DNA of 64,000 bases from the NCBI GenBank assembly GCA_049840595.1, contig JASGKO010000008.1, forward strand, positions 186,001-250,000. Direction: 5' to 3'. Source of the stretch: JASGKO01 sp049840595. Lineage in GTDB: Bacteria; Verrucomicrobiota; Verrucomicrobiia; Chthoniobacterales; Chthoniobacteraceae. The notes beneath the pieces were generated by a model that worked only from the letters and a program-made list of their open reading frames with translations, did no database searches and had not been told where the DNA came from. Of the stretch, positions 8,201 to 16,974 are shown piece by piece (position 1 is the stretch's first letter; each line of letters opens with the position of its first letter). Position numbers and translations under genes: made by a program.

Positions 8201-8950
8201 ATGAAGATTTTTCCCGCCACCGCGATCGCTCTCCTGTGCTGCACGGCTATCCTGCGTGCCGAGGATGATTTGCAAACCGTTCAGCAGGAATTGAAAGACG
8301 GGGGCTATTATTTCGGCGATGTGAATGGTCAGGCCGGGCCGGAAACCACCCAGGCGCTGAAGCGCTTCCAGATTCGCAACGGACTGGAGGTGACGGGCCA
8401 GCTGAACGATGAGACCCGCAAGGCGCTAAAAAATGGCGGGGATAGTGGATCAAACGCTCCGGCGGCGACTGGTGACGATTCCTCCAGTAATCAAGCGCCC
8501 GAGGTGACACCTGCTGCGCCCGAAAATCGGGGAGGGGCGCAATCGGATTTGCGCGCGCCTTCCGACGATTCGGCCGTTCAAGACCGGCAATTTCTCAAAA
8601 AATCACCGCCGCCCGCCCTGCAAGGCGTTCCCGTCGCTTCTTATGGGCAGATTTTCCGTCGAACTCCGTATGAAACCGCGCCCCCGGTGGTGCAGCGCGA
8701 TACCGTGCGCAGTGCTCAAAAGCGACTGGTCGAAATCGGCCTCTACGAGGGTGATCCGGATGGTATTCCCGGCCCGTTGTTCCAGCGCGCCCTTTCCAGG
8801 TATCAATCCCGCACTGATCTGGAGGTGACGGGGCGACTCGACCTGCCTACGCTGGCCCAATTGCATCTGCTCCCACGCATGGAGCATTCCGCGCCGCACA
8901 TCCGGGTGATTCTGCATCCAGGCCCTGGTGGTGGGATCTGGATTCCCTAA
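8201..8950 (+). CDS. Secreted protein with two peptidoglycan-binding (PG_binding_1) domains
   Basis: The 249-aa protein has a signal peptide (MKIFPATAIALLCCTAILRA-E). A first PG_binding_1 repeat at about residues 24-70 reads VQQELKDGGYYFGDVNGQAGPETTQALKRFQ. A low-complexity Ser/Asn/Pro linker follows. A second repeat near residues 180-225 reads AQKRLVEIGLYEGDPDGIPGPLFQRALSRYQ. No catalytic domain follows, so it is a wall-binding accessory. The frame is open from a GTG at 8168, but only the ATG at 8201 gives a signal peptide. It lies 39 bp after the amidase gene and may target or regulate it. Confidence 0.8.
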   Translation: MKIFPATAIALLCCTAILRAEDDLQTVQQELKDGGYYFGDVNGQAGPETTQALKRFQIRNGLEVTGQLNDETRKALKNGGDSGSNAPAATGDDSSSNQAPEVTPAAPENRGGAQSDLRAPSDDSAVQDRQFLKKSPPPALQGVPVASYGQIFRRTPYETAPPVVQRDTVRSAQKRLVEIGLYEGDPDGIPGPLFQRALSRYQSRTDLEVTGRLDLPTLAQLHLLPRMEHSAPHIRVILHPGPGGGIWIP

Positions 8951-9108
8951 ACGGAGCGGATCAGGCCCGGATCGTATATCCTCTCTTAAAATTCGTACAT
9001 TTCCTGCCCCTGCGGCATGTTTTTTGCCTTGTCTAGGATGGTGGACACCAATAAGTTCCACCTAACCCGCTCTCAAACCCAGGGCATATTGTTTTTTAAT
9101 CGCAGGAT

Positions 9109-10308
9109 ATGGCGCAAAAAATTCTAGTCATTGATGAAACGAACGTCGCAGCCCGGCTGACCGAACACGTTCTCGAGAAGAACTTTGCGACTTGCGACGT
9201 GATGCTGGCCCCGCGCGGTATCGATGGCATTGAGCGCTTCCATCTGGCGAATCCGGACCTGATCCTGCTCGACGATTCGCTGCCCGACCTCGATGGCGAT
9301 GCGGTTTGCTATCGTTTGTTGAACGATCCCTTCATGTCGAAGGTGCCGGTGATTGTCATTTCTGCGAATGGCGTCGGCCCGAAGCTGGTTGAAAAGTATC
9401 CGAATGTCATCCAGTCGCTCAGCAAGCCGCTGCAGCCCGATGAACTGCTCACCGCGATCCAGACGGCGCTCGCCAAGGCCGCGCCACAGCCACATCCGTC
9501 TGGCATGGTGCTGTTCCGTGAGGCGGAAAAGATGGTCTTCCAGGCGCATACCGGCTTCTTCTCGCTCAAGAACGCGATTCAGATGGCCTACGGTGACCAG
9601 CTTACTGGCGTGCTCCGCGTGTTCCTCAACCGTTTTTCCACGGACCTTTATTTCCTGAAAGGCCGTTTCGTTTACGCCACCTCGCGGGACGTGCATCTTT
9701 ACACCCGCGAGTCGCCGCTGATTCTTTCCTCCACACCGCTCGGCCTCATTCTCGAATCGCAGGCCAACCAGAGCTTTACGAGTTGCCCGATGTTCCTCTA
9801 TCTGGCGAATCATAACGGGTTCCCGCATGACGACGTGGTGCAAATCACTCGCGACCACGGTCAGCGTCTCTTCTCCTACCTCTGGACGGCGGGCCGGATC
9901 CATTTCGAGTTCGAGCACTTGAAGGAATTGCCCGACTTTGCGAAAAACTTCCCGGTATCGACGGAAGATCCGGAAAGCTGGATGCTCGCGAGCCTGCGCT
10001 ACGTGAAATACAATTTCCTCACTGCCCAGCAACGCCCCGATCCGAACGGTTCCCCGGCCTACACCCGCAAGGGCTACGAGATGATCCAGAAGCTCAAGCT
10101 CAACGATGTGGAAGCGCGCTTTGCCACGGCCATCAACGGCTCCGAATCGCTCCAATCCATCGCCAAGCGCCTGAGCATCCCGCTTAACGACGCGTTGCTG
10201 ATCGTCTTCCGCTTCCAGATGCTCGACATCATCGATTACTGGAACTCCAGCATCCTCACGCTGCCCGCCGGCCAAACAAATCCCGGTGGAGTGACAAATC
10301 AGGGGTAA
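9109..10308 (+). CDS. Response-regulator receiver fused to a DUF4388/PATAN-like domain
   Basis: The 399-aa protein starts at ATG 9109 with AGGAT immediately upstream. Residues 1-125 form a receiver domain: acidic Asp9-Glu10, the phosphoacceptor Asp55 in LILLDDSLPD, and the conserved Lys in LSKPLQPDE. Residues about 145-390 resemble DUF4388 (PATAN), with FFSLKNAIQMAYGDQLTGVLRV, FLKGRFVYATS and a later winged-helix-like tail. Such proteins occur in gliding and chemosensory signalling pathways, but the output of this one is unknown. No histidine kinase is adjacent. Convergent with the Bat operon end. Confidence 0.8.
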   Translation: MAQKILVIDETNVAARLTEHVLEKNFATCDVMLAPRGIDGIERFHLANPDLILLDDSLPDLDGDAVCYRLLNDPFMSKVPVIVISANGVGPKLVEKYPNVIQSLSKPLQPDELLTAIQTALAKAAPQPHPSGMVLFREAEKMVFQAHTGFFSLKNAIQMAYGDQLTGVLRVFLNRFSTDLYFLKGRFVYATSRDVHLYTRESPLILSSTPLGLILESQANQSFTSCPMFLYLANHNGFPHDDVVQITRDHGQRLFSYLWTAGRIHFEFEHLKELPDFAKNFPVSTEDPESWMLASLRYVKYNFLTAQQRPDPNGSPAYTRKGYEMIQKLKLNDVEARFATAINGSESLQSIAKRLSIPLNDALLIVFRFQMLDIIDYWNSSILTLPAGQTNPGGVTNQG

Positions 10309-10393
10309 GGCTGGTAGAGGATTACAGGCAGATTAGCGCAGTTTTTTGGGAAAGAAATTACGCGTCCAAGATCGTTCGCGATGTGTTTGCTGA

Positions 10394-11182
10394 CTACGGA
10401 GACGGCTTCAACTCATCCAGCTCCGCCCAGACGCTGCCGATGAAGATATCCACCTGGATCTTTACCGGCAGGCGGGTTTCGTCATCGGAGACCCAGATCG
10501 TGCCGTGCTTGAAAAGCTTGTGTGGGTGCAGTTCCAACTTTTTGTCGATGGAGAGCAGTTTCAGGTCGCACTTGATTGTATGAAATTTGCCCGCCCGGAC
10601 GCTGATGTCCTCCTTGCCCAGCACTTTGATGGTAGCGAGGTAGGGCGAGGAGAAAGGGAAGACGATCATGGAAATCGTGTCTCCTATTTTCAACGGCTGG
10701 CTGCGGGCAAACAGCAGGGCGCTCTGCAAGTCAAAGGCTTCCGGTAACCGAAAGTGCTTCGGCTTCGGTGGGTTTTTATCCGGGGGTTGCACCGTCTTCA
10801 GGCACCACACCTCGCGCTCGGAGAAGCGGGCTTTCGTCTTAATCGTTTTTGCGGAATAGACCTCCGTTTGCTCAAGGGAAAGCGGTCGTAACTGATGGCT
10901 CTCGGCCAGGGCATCATGGGTGGCGTCCATTTTCCATAAAGCGCGCGCCATGCCGGTGGAATTACCCGTGGCATTTAGCTCCACTGTATCGTCGTCTTTT
11001 TTGAGAAAGGTGATGCAGGCCTTGCCAGCCGTCACCCCCAGCCAGCCCAGATGATACCGGGCTTGCAGGGGCTTGAGGGCCGGGAAAACGCCCGGCTTTT
11101 CCGGGGTGAGGTCGTTTCGCCAATCCGCCTGCGCCATTGCTGGCAGCAGCAGCGCGAAGAAGATGGAGCGGGCGAATTTCAA
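10394..11182 (-). CDS. DUF3108 family exported protein
   Basis: The 262-aa protein resembles DUF3108 proteins, beta-rich periplasmic proteins of unknown function. There is a GWLGVTAGKACITF strand near the N-terminus, a long central stretch, and a C-terminal block GTIWVSDDETRLPVKIQVDIFIGSVWAEL. I chose a TTG start at 11182, because it gives a proper signal peptide (KFARSIFFALLLPAMAQA) and overlaps the batE stop by four bases (TTGA). A longer ATG start at 11263 would lie within batE and lack a signal peptide at the N-terminus. It is the last gene of the Bat operon. Confidence 0.72.
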   Translation of the reverse strand: MKFARSIFFALLLPAMAQADWRNDLTPEKPGVFPALKPLQARYHLGWLGVTAGKACITFLKKDDDTVELNATGNSTGMARALWKMDATHDALAESHQLRPLSLEQTEVYSAKTIKTKARFSEREVWCLKTVQPPDKNPPKPKHFRLPEAFDLQSALLFARSQPLKIGDTISMIVFPFSSPYLATIKVLGKEDISVRAGKFHTIKCDLKLLSIDKKLELHPHKLFKHGTIWVSDDETRLPVKIQVDIFIGSVWAELDELKPSP

Positions 11183-11922
11183 GCGTGGGCAGGCGAAATG
11201 GATTCGATGGCTGCGGTCGGCAGCCAGGCCCGGATTTCGCCGGGCAGGAGACAATACGTCCACTCCCCGCTATTTTGCAAAATTCTTACTTCACTCCCCG
11301 CCGGCAACGTATCGGCCAGCGGAGAATTGTCTGCCGGCGCATAGCGGGCATCCACCTTGGCGGCTACAACGATCGCGGAGTGCATGCGCTTTTCTCCTTG
11401 AACGATCGCTGCGCCAAAATAGGCCGCCGCGAGCAACGCCACGACGACTGCAAGCCCAGCCCAGGTTCCATCCTGCATCCAGCGCAGCCAGAGGGCGAGC
11501 AGCGACAGTAGGGCCACCCATATGGCCAGGACCAGAGCCCAGGCGAGGGTGCTCAGATTGATCGATGGGAAGATGACTTCCCACGACTTTGCGGGAAACA
11601 ATCGTGAGCCGGTTTGTTTCTGGACAAAGGCGAGATTCGCGCGCGCCTCGGGAGCATTGGGCTGGATCGCCAGCGCCCGCTCGTAAGCCAGTGTCGCGCG
11701 CCCAGCCTCGTGCAGGCGCCATTCTGCGTTGCCGAGATTGTAGAAAAGATTTGCCGCGAAATCGCCATTCCCAATGAGCGTTTCATAGCCCTGCTTCGCT
11801 TCTGTGAATTTCCCCGCGGTATAGGCAGCGTTTGCTGTGGAAAACTCCACATCCGGACTCGAAGCCCTCAGGCAGAGCATGGAGGCAAGCAGGACGAGCA
11901 GGCATGAGAGGCGCGTTTTCAT
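11179..11922 (-). CDS. batE: BatE-like TPR / SH3 membrane protein
   Basis: This 247-aa protein has a signal peptide, then two to three TPR units (residues about 30-105, AAYTAGKFTEAKQGYETLIGNGDFAANLFYNLGNAEW). Two transmembrane segments follow at about 127-165, and an SH3-like tail ends in AGSEVRILQNSGEWTYCLLPGEIRAWLP. That is the architecture of BatE of the Bacteroides aerotolerance operon. Its ATG overlaps the batD stop (ATGA), so the two are translationally coupled. A scaffold role in the membrane Bat complex is inferred from the family. Confidence 0.82.
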   Translation of the reverse strand: MKTRLSCLLVLLASMLCLRASSPDVEFSTANAAYTAGKFTEAKQGYETLIGNGDFAANLFYNLGNAEWRLHEAGRATLAYERALAIQPNAPEARANLAFVQKQTGSRLFPAKSWEVIFPSINLSTLAWALVLAIWVALLSLLALWLRWMQDGTWAGLAVVVALLAAAYFGAAIVQGEKRMHSAIVVAAKVDARYAPADNSPLADTLPAGSEVRILQNSGEWTYCLLPGEIRAWLPTAAIESISPAHA

Positions 11923-13748
11923 GGCTGTTTTTCAAAGGAGTTGAGGGCGTCCACCAGGGTGTTGCGTCGATTTTCCGGCAGAGGCTCTTCGCTTCGCGTG
12001 CCGCCTGCGTAGAGCATTTCACCATGCTGATCGAAGAGCGATTTCAATTCCTGTTGGGTTGCATCATCGAGGCCACTGCGGGCGAGAATCTCGTTTCCAC
12101 TGAGCGCGTCGGGTTCGCCCCCGTGGCGGATTGCCGAGACGGTGCGCATCCATGCCGTGGCGGCTTCGTAAAACTGGCCACGCGCGACATTCTGCTGCTG
12201 CCACTGGGCCTTTTGCTCTTCGCTCTGCTTGCTCAGCGTGCGCAGGCGATTGGCGCGCTCGTCGCCAGCCTGTCGCCGCGAACGCTGGAACAAGGCAAAG
12301 CCCAGTAGTGCCGAAAGCGGCACCATCTGAGCGACCCAGAAACCGGTCGTGCGATAAATCGGAGTAAAGGCGCTGCGATCCCATTGAGCCGAGGGGAGAA
12401 TGTAGAGGATGTCGCGATCGACTGCTGGTGCTGGACTGGCATTCGCGGCTGGAGTGGCCGCCGTAGCGACGATGGGCGTGGGCGTCGGGGTGGCGATTGA
12501 GCCATCCACCTTGACCGGAATCTTATCCGTGGAGAGCGTGATGTATTTCTCGCGCTCGGGATCGAAATAGCTGAAATGCAGCGGTGGCACCTCCGTCTGC
12601 CCGCCACTGGGGACAAGGGAAATCTGGAAGGTTTTCGTGCCACTCAAGCCGCTGTCGTCATCCGTCTTCATTGAAGAGGTGGCGGGGTAACTGCGCCAGC
12701 CGGGAGCCGATTCCAGTTGGGGTGCGGTAATGCGGTCAAAATTGCCCCGCCCGCTGATGGTTACGGTAACCGTAAGCGGCTCACCCGCCTTCACTTCGCT
12801 CGTACTTGATTGGCCGACGATCTTGAAGTCACCGACGGCTCCCGAGAAATCGGTCGGACGTCCAGCGGTCGGCAGCGGCTTTGCTTGCAGCGGAGCCGCG
12901 TCCGCTGTCACGGTGACTTGGCGTGGGACCATGTCATAGATGTCGTCGTCGCCAAAAAATTGTTGAAACGGTGAATTGCCAAAGGGTGAGCTTCTCCGGC
13001 GGTTGTGCTGCGGAAGCTGCATGACGAAAACAAACGATGAAGGCCCCACTTGCAGAGCGCCTGCCTTCACTGGCGTGACAACGGTTTTGAAAACGATCAC
13101 CCGGTAAGGGCGCCCCTGATAATCGGCCTGCCCCTGGTCGCCCAGCCGCAGCTTGGGTGCGGTGAGCCCTGAAGTTTCGAGCGAAGGCGGTCCGTCCTGG
13201 GCTGCTTGAATCGGAATGCTGCCATCAATGAAATATTTGACCTCCACCGGCAGCGATTCGCCCACGTAAGCGTTGGTCTTGGGCACCACGATTTGGGCAA
13301 AGTAACCTTTGCCACTCGGCTGGCTGGAGTTTTGTCCGGTCGAGCCACCACCTACGATCAGGCTCACCGGATTGCTGGAGTAGCTTTTCCCATCGGCCGA
13401 AACGGTGATCGCGGGAATGGTGTAATTCCCCGCCTGATCAGCCGTCACCGAATAGCTGAAAATGAGCTGTTGGGTGATCGAATTGCCGCCTCCAAAGCTG
13501 AGGCTGGCATTATAACTCGTCTGCCTTCCCACGGCCTGAATCTGCAAATGCGCCACCGAGGGGATTTTGGGATCATCAGCATTATCCGCTCCCGAAACGG
13601 TCAGTTGCAGCGTGGCCGTCTCACCGACATCCACTTGTGAACTATCCAGTGCGACATTCACCGAGACTTCGGCATGGGCGCTGGATACATGCCAGCCCAA
13701 CAGCACACCCGCGATCAACAGCAATGGGAGAAAATTTCGGAAACGCAT
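11919..13748 (-). CDS. batD: BatD-like oxygen-tolerance membrane protein
   Basis: This 609-aa protein has a signal peptide (RFRNFLPLLLIAGVLLGWHVSSAHA). A series of beta-sandwich domains follows, beginning VNVALDSSQVDVGETATLQLTVSGA. There is a transmembrane helix near residues 475-495 (FWVAQMVPLSALLGFALF) and a charged cytoplasmic C-terminal helical region. That is the BatD layout. The ATG at 13748 shares its first base with the stop of the upstream batB-batC gene (TGATG). TTG and GTG codons two and one positions upstream are less likely starts. BatD probably links envelope sensing to the vWA proteins BatA and BatB. Confidence 0.88.
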   Translation of the reverse strand: MRFRNFLPLLLIAGVLLGWHVSSAHAEVSVNVALDSSQVDVGETATLQLTVSGADNADDPKIPSVAHLQIQAVGRQTSYNASLSFGGGNSITQQLIFSYSVTADQAGNYTIPAITVSADGKSYSSNPVSLIVGGGSTGQNSSQPSGKGYFAQIVVPKTNAYVGESLPVEVKYFIDGSIPIQAAQDGPPSLETSGLTAPKLRLGDQGQADYQGRPYRVIVFKTVVTPVKAGALQVGPSSFVFVMQLPQHNRRRSSPFGNSPFQQFFGDDDIYDMVPRQVTVTADAAPLQAKPLPTAGRPTDFSGAVGDFKIVGQSSTSEVKAGEPLTVTVTISGRGNFDRITAPQLESAPGWRSYPATSSMKTDDDSGLSGTKTFQISLVPSGGQTEVPPLHFSYFDPEREKYITLSTDKIPVKVDGSIATPTPTPIVATAATPAANASPAPAVDRDILYILPSAQWDRSAFTPIYRTTGFWVAQMVPLSALLGFALFQRSRRQAGDERANRLRTLSKQSEEQKAQWQQQNVARGQFYEAATAWMRTVSAIRHGGEPDALSGNEILARSGLDDATQQELKSLFDQHGEMLYAGGTRSEEPLPENRRNTLVDALNSFEKQP

Positions 13749-15934
13749 CACCAATCTTTTAGGACAGGCCCGGTGGCCGGATGTTCATTCAGTTGCACCT
13801 TGCTTTCATCACCCTTTAGCGACTCCAAAAGCAAGCGCGCCTGTTCGGGCGTCATTTCCCCGGGCTTGCCGGGCTCTTCTGCGGCGGCGGCAGCCTGCCC
13901 GGTTTCACCGCCCGGTGAGGGCGAGGCCGCGGCTCCACTGGCGGTCTGGGCTTGCTCCAGTTTGCCTTCTTTGGGCGTGCCGGAAGGAGAAGCCCCGGCT
14001 TGAGATTGATTGGCAGCTTGCGATTGCGGCGGCTTGTCTTTGTCCTGCTGATTTTGTCCGTTCTGCGCGTTTTCACCGGGGGGGGGTGATGGGCTTCCGT
14101 TCTGGTAGTTCATGCGGTCGTTAGCCTGTTGCTTACCCGACCGGCCATTCTGCTGGTCCTGCCCGTTCTGCTTTTCCTCCTGATTCTTCGACTGGTCTTG
14201 CTTGTCCTGCGGTTGTTGCTGGCCTTGCTGATTTTGTCCCGATTGATTTTGAGAATTTTGTGACTGCTTCTGGTCTTGCTGTGGTTGGGATTTATCCTGG
14301 CCCGACTGGTCTTTCGATTGCTGGTCCTTCGACGGCTGTTGTTGCTGATTCTTCTGCGATTGTTGATTGTCACTATTCTGCTGTTGATCCTGCTGATCTT
14401 TTTGATCCTGCTTTTGCTGGTCTTGATTTTGTTGCTGTTGCTTTTGCTGCTCTTGCTTGCGTTTCAATTCATCGAGCAATTTGTTCACCAGATCGCGATA
14501 ATCCTTGGCGTCGGTATTTTTGGGATTCGCTTTCAGGACATCGGAAAAATGTTGTGAGGCATTGGTATAATCGTGTTCCTTGTCGTCATCCGCCTGTTGT
14601 CTCAAGCCGCGTTGAAAGAGCGATGCGCCGAGATCGTATTGGGCCTTGGTGCGCAGGGATTCGTCCCCCGATTCCATAACCTTGCCAAAGCTCTTGATCG
14701 CCTCGTCATATTTCTCCGCCTGGTAGGCGCTGGTGCCAACGTCGAATTGAAGTGCGGTCGAGTCCGGGCGTTTCTGCAACTGGTCTTGATATGCCTGATA
14801 GGCCTCCGGGAACTTTCCCTCGTTATAAAGTTTCATCGCATCCTCTGCCCGGGCCTGCCCGCCGAGTGCGATTATTGCGGCGAGCGCCGCAGCAACCGGG
14901 CGAACTACCTTGCGCTGGGGAAGCGTCGGCGGTTTGCGTTCCTTGCGACGATCCGAAATCAGATGTGCGATCGCAAGAATCAACAAGGCCGCGCCGAGTG
15001 GCCATTGATACCGCTCGATCGGTCGGCTGGACAGGCGCGCATCGATGTTTTGCTCCGCCAGCTTCGCGATGCCCTGCGTGTAGAGCCGGTTCATATCATC
15101 AAAACTATCGCCGAGCTGAAGATAGAAGCCACCGGTGGCTTCAGCGATTTGCTGGAGGCGCGACGGATCAAGATGGGATTTTACCAGGTTGCCGCTCTCG
15201 TCCTTCACAAAGTCCGTGCCGCCGGATTCGTTCGGAACCGGAATGAGCGATCCCTGTGTGGTGCCAATGCCGACGGTGAAGATGCGAATCTTGCCCGCCA
15301 CGTCTTTGGCCGCCTGCACCGCGTCGTCCTGCAAATCCTCGCCATCGCTGAAAATGATCAGTGCGCGGTTGCTGCTCTCGCCTTTGCCAAATGCATCCCC
15401 GGCGGCCTGGATCGCGCCGGTAATATCGGTGCCGCCTTGCGGAATGATGTTGGTATCCAGCGAATCAATCGAGTCGCGTACCGCGTTGTAATCGATCGTC
15501 ATCGGCGCTTGTAGGAAAGCACTGCCCGCAAAGGCGATTAGCCCGGCACGATCCCCCTGCAGCGTGTTAAGCAGGTCTTCCGCCGCCAGTTTGGCCCGGG
15601 TGAGGCGGTCCGGCGCGGTGTCATTCGACAGCATGCTCTTCGAGGTGTCGATCGCAAACAGCACGTCGCGTCCCTTGCGCTCGACGTGGTTCTCGATCGT
15701 TCCATAGCGGGGCTGAGCCACGGCGATGATGCCCAGTCCCAGGGCGACCATCAGCAGTAGAAAACGCAGGGCCCGACGTCCCCGATGGACACTGCCCGCG
15801 AGGCGTTCCTGCAGGCGGGGTGGAACCAGGTTTTTCAAATGCAGCTTCGCTTGTTGCTGGGCGCGCCAGTAGAGCACCATGAGCAACGGGATGAGTGCCA
15901 GCGCAAGCAGCCAGAGGGGATGGGCGAAGCTCAT
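13748..15934 (-). CDS. batB: BatB-BatC fusion: vWA domain, TPR and Q/N/K-rich tail
   Basis: The 728-aa protein fuses two genes that are separate in Bacteroides. Residues 1-320 are BatB: two N-terminal membrane helices, a vWA domain with the MIDAS motif DTSKS (FAIDTSKSMLSND) and a further helix. Residues about 355-490 are BatC: a second hydrophobic stretch, then TPRs (YNEGKFPEAYQAYQDQLQ, YQAEKYDEAIKSFGKVM). Residues about 490-610 are an extreme Gln/Asn/Asp/Lys-rich tract, followed by a Pro/Gly/Ala-rich end with a final ordered segment LLLESLKGDESKVQLNE. The ATG at 15934 overlaps the batA stop (ATGA). I rejected the longer start at 16009 because it lies inside batA. Confidence 0.87.
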   Translation of the reverse strand: MSFAHPLWLLALALIPLLMVLYWRAQQQAKLHLKNLVPPRLQERLAGSVHRGRRALRFLLLMVALGLGIIAVAQPRYGTIENHVERKGRDVLFAIDTSKSMLSNDTAPDRLTRAKLAAEDLLNTLQGDRAGLIAFAGSAFLQAPMTIDYNAVRDSIDSLDTNIIPQGGTDITGAIQAAGDAFGKGESSNRALIIFSDGEDLQDDAVQAAKDVAGKIRIFTVGIGTTQGSLIPVPNESGGTDFVKDESGNLVKSHLDPSRLQQIAEATGGFYLQLGDSFDDMNRLYTQGIAKLAEQNIDARLSSRPIERYQWPLGAALLILAIAHLISDRRKERKPPTLPQRKVVRPVAAALAAIIALGGQARAEDAMKLYNEGKFPEAYQAYQDQLQKRPDSTALQFDVGTSAYQAEKYDEAIKSFGKVMESGDESLRTKAQYDLGASLFQRGLRQQADDDKEHDYTNASQHFSDVLKANPKNTDAKDYRDLVNKLLDELKRKQEQQKQQQQNQDQQKQDQKDQQDQQQNSDNQQSQKNQQQQPSKDQQSKDQSGQDKSQPQQDQKQSQNSQNQSGQNQQGQQQPQDKQDQSKNQEEKQNGQDQQNGRSGKQQANDRMNYQNGSPSPPPGENAQNGQNQQDKDKPPQSQAANQSQAGASPSGTPKEGKLEQAQTASGAAASPSPGGETGQAAAAAEEPGKPGEMTPEQARLLLESLKGDESKVQLNEHPATGPVLKDW

Positions 15935-16974
15935 GGCAGGCTCCTCCAGAGGGTGTGTGACAATATCAGTTCCAATAACAGCAGCCCCATGCCCGCGGAG
16001 AGAAACCACGGGAATAAATCGCGGTATTCGGAATACTTGGTGAGCTTTTCCGGCGTTTTTTCCAACTGGTCGATCTGGGCGTAAACGTTCTTCAACGTAT
16101 CGGTATCCGCCGCGCGGAAATAGTGGCCATTGGTGATCTGGGCGATTTGCTTGAGGGCCGTTTCATCGAAGCCGAACTGCTGCATCTCGTATTGCGGGCG
16201 ACCGAACATGTCGTGCACTTGCTGGTGATTCCGGTCGAGCACAGGAAATGGTGCCGGGTTGTCGGTGCCCGCGCCGATGGTGTAAACCTTGAGATGAAGC
16301 GCATCGGCGGCTTCCGCGGCGGTGAGGGGAGGGATTTGCCCTGCGTTGTTGTCGCCGTCGGTGAGGAGAATGATGAGCTTTGATTTGGCCTGGCGGTCCT
16401 TAAGCCGGTTGGCTGCGCTGGCAATGGCGGAGCCGATGGCCGTGCCGTCCTCCACGAGGCCGATCCGCACGCGGTCGAGATTTTGCAGCAGCCAGTCATG
16501 GTCGAGCGTCATGGGGCTCACGAGATAAGGTCGGCCGGCAAAGGCAATCATGCCGATGCGGTCATTCGGACGCGCCTCGATGAATTCGCGGGTCACCTTC
16601 TTGATCGCATCGGTGCGGCTCGCGCGTTCGCCGCCGATTTTGTAGTCCTCCAGCAGCATGGAGCCGGAGACGTCGAGCGCGATCATGATATCGATGCCAC
16701 TTGCCTCGGTATGCGTGTAGCTGCGTCCCGCTTGGGGACGTGCCCAAGCGATGATCAGCAGTGCCAGAGCGGCGTAAAACAGGGTGGCGAGAAATTGCCC
16801 ACTGCGGGAACGGACCGCGCGGCCCATTTGTTGCAACGCGCCGGTGGAGGAGAAGACCACCGCCGGGGAACTGCCGAAGTGTCCCTTGAGCCACGCCAGT
16901 AGCGGAATCGTCAGCAGTGCGAGCAGGAACCATGGATTGGCAAAGCCGAAACTATAACCTGCCGGAATGCTCAT
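15931..16974 (-). CDS. batA: BatA-like vWA membrane protein
   Basis: The 347-aa protein has the BatA plan: an N-terminal helix (FANPWFLLALLTIPLLAWL), a second helix around residue 60, a vWA domain with the MIDAS motif ALDVSGSMLLED and the later TDGDNNAG, and a C-terminal helix (LFPWFLSAGMGLLLLELIL). vWA domains bind divalent metal and protein partners and are regulated by MoxR ATPases. The start at ATG 16974 overlaps the preceding stop (ATGA). Confidence 0.9.
   Translation of the reverse strand: MSIPAGYSFGFANPWFLLALLTIPLLAWLKGHFGSSPAVVFSSTGALQQMGRAVRSRSGQFLATLFYAALALLIIAWARPQAGRSYTHTEASGIDIMIALDVSGSMLLEDYKIGGERASRTDAIKKVTREFIEARPNDRIGMIAFAGRPYLVSPMTLDHDWLLQNLDRVRIGLVEDGTAIGSAIASAANRLKDRQAKSKLIILLTDGDNNAGQIPPLTAAEAADALHLKVYTIGAGTDNPAPFPVLDRNHQQVHDMFGRPQYEMQQFGFDETALKQIAQITNGHYFRAADTDTLKNVYAQIDQLEKTPEKLTKYSEYRDLFPWFLSAGMGLLLLELILSHTLWRSLP

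Noticed and set aside
9124..10275. A 383-codon minus-strand ORF opposite the receiver-DUF4388 gene
   Set aside because: The plus-strand frame has a ribosome binding site and domain motifs. The minus frame has none.
13849..14460. The repetitive Gln/Asn/Lys coding tract as a possible CRISPR or tandem repeat array
   Set aside because: Units vary in length and sequence, keep the reading frame and lack spacers. It is low-complexity coding sequence.
14276..14557. Leu/Ile-rich plus-strand ORF resembling a membrane protein
   Set aside because: It is the antisense of the Gln/Asn/Lys-rich BatC tail: CAG/CAA read backwards gives Leu.
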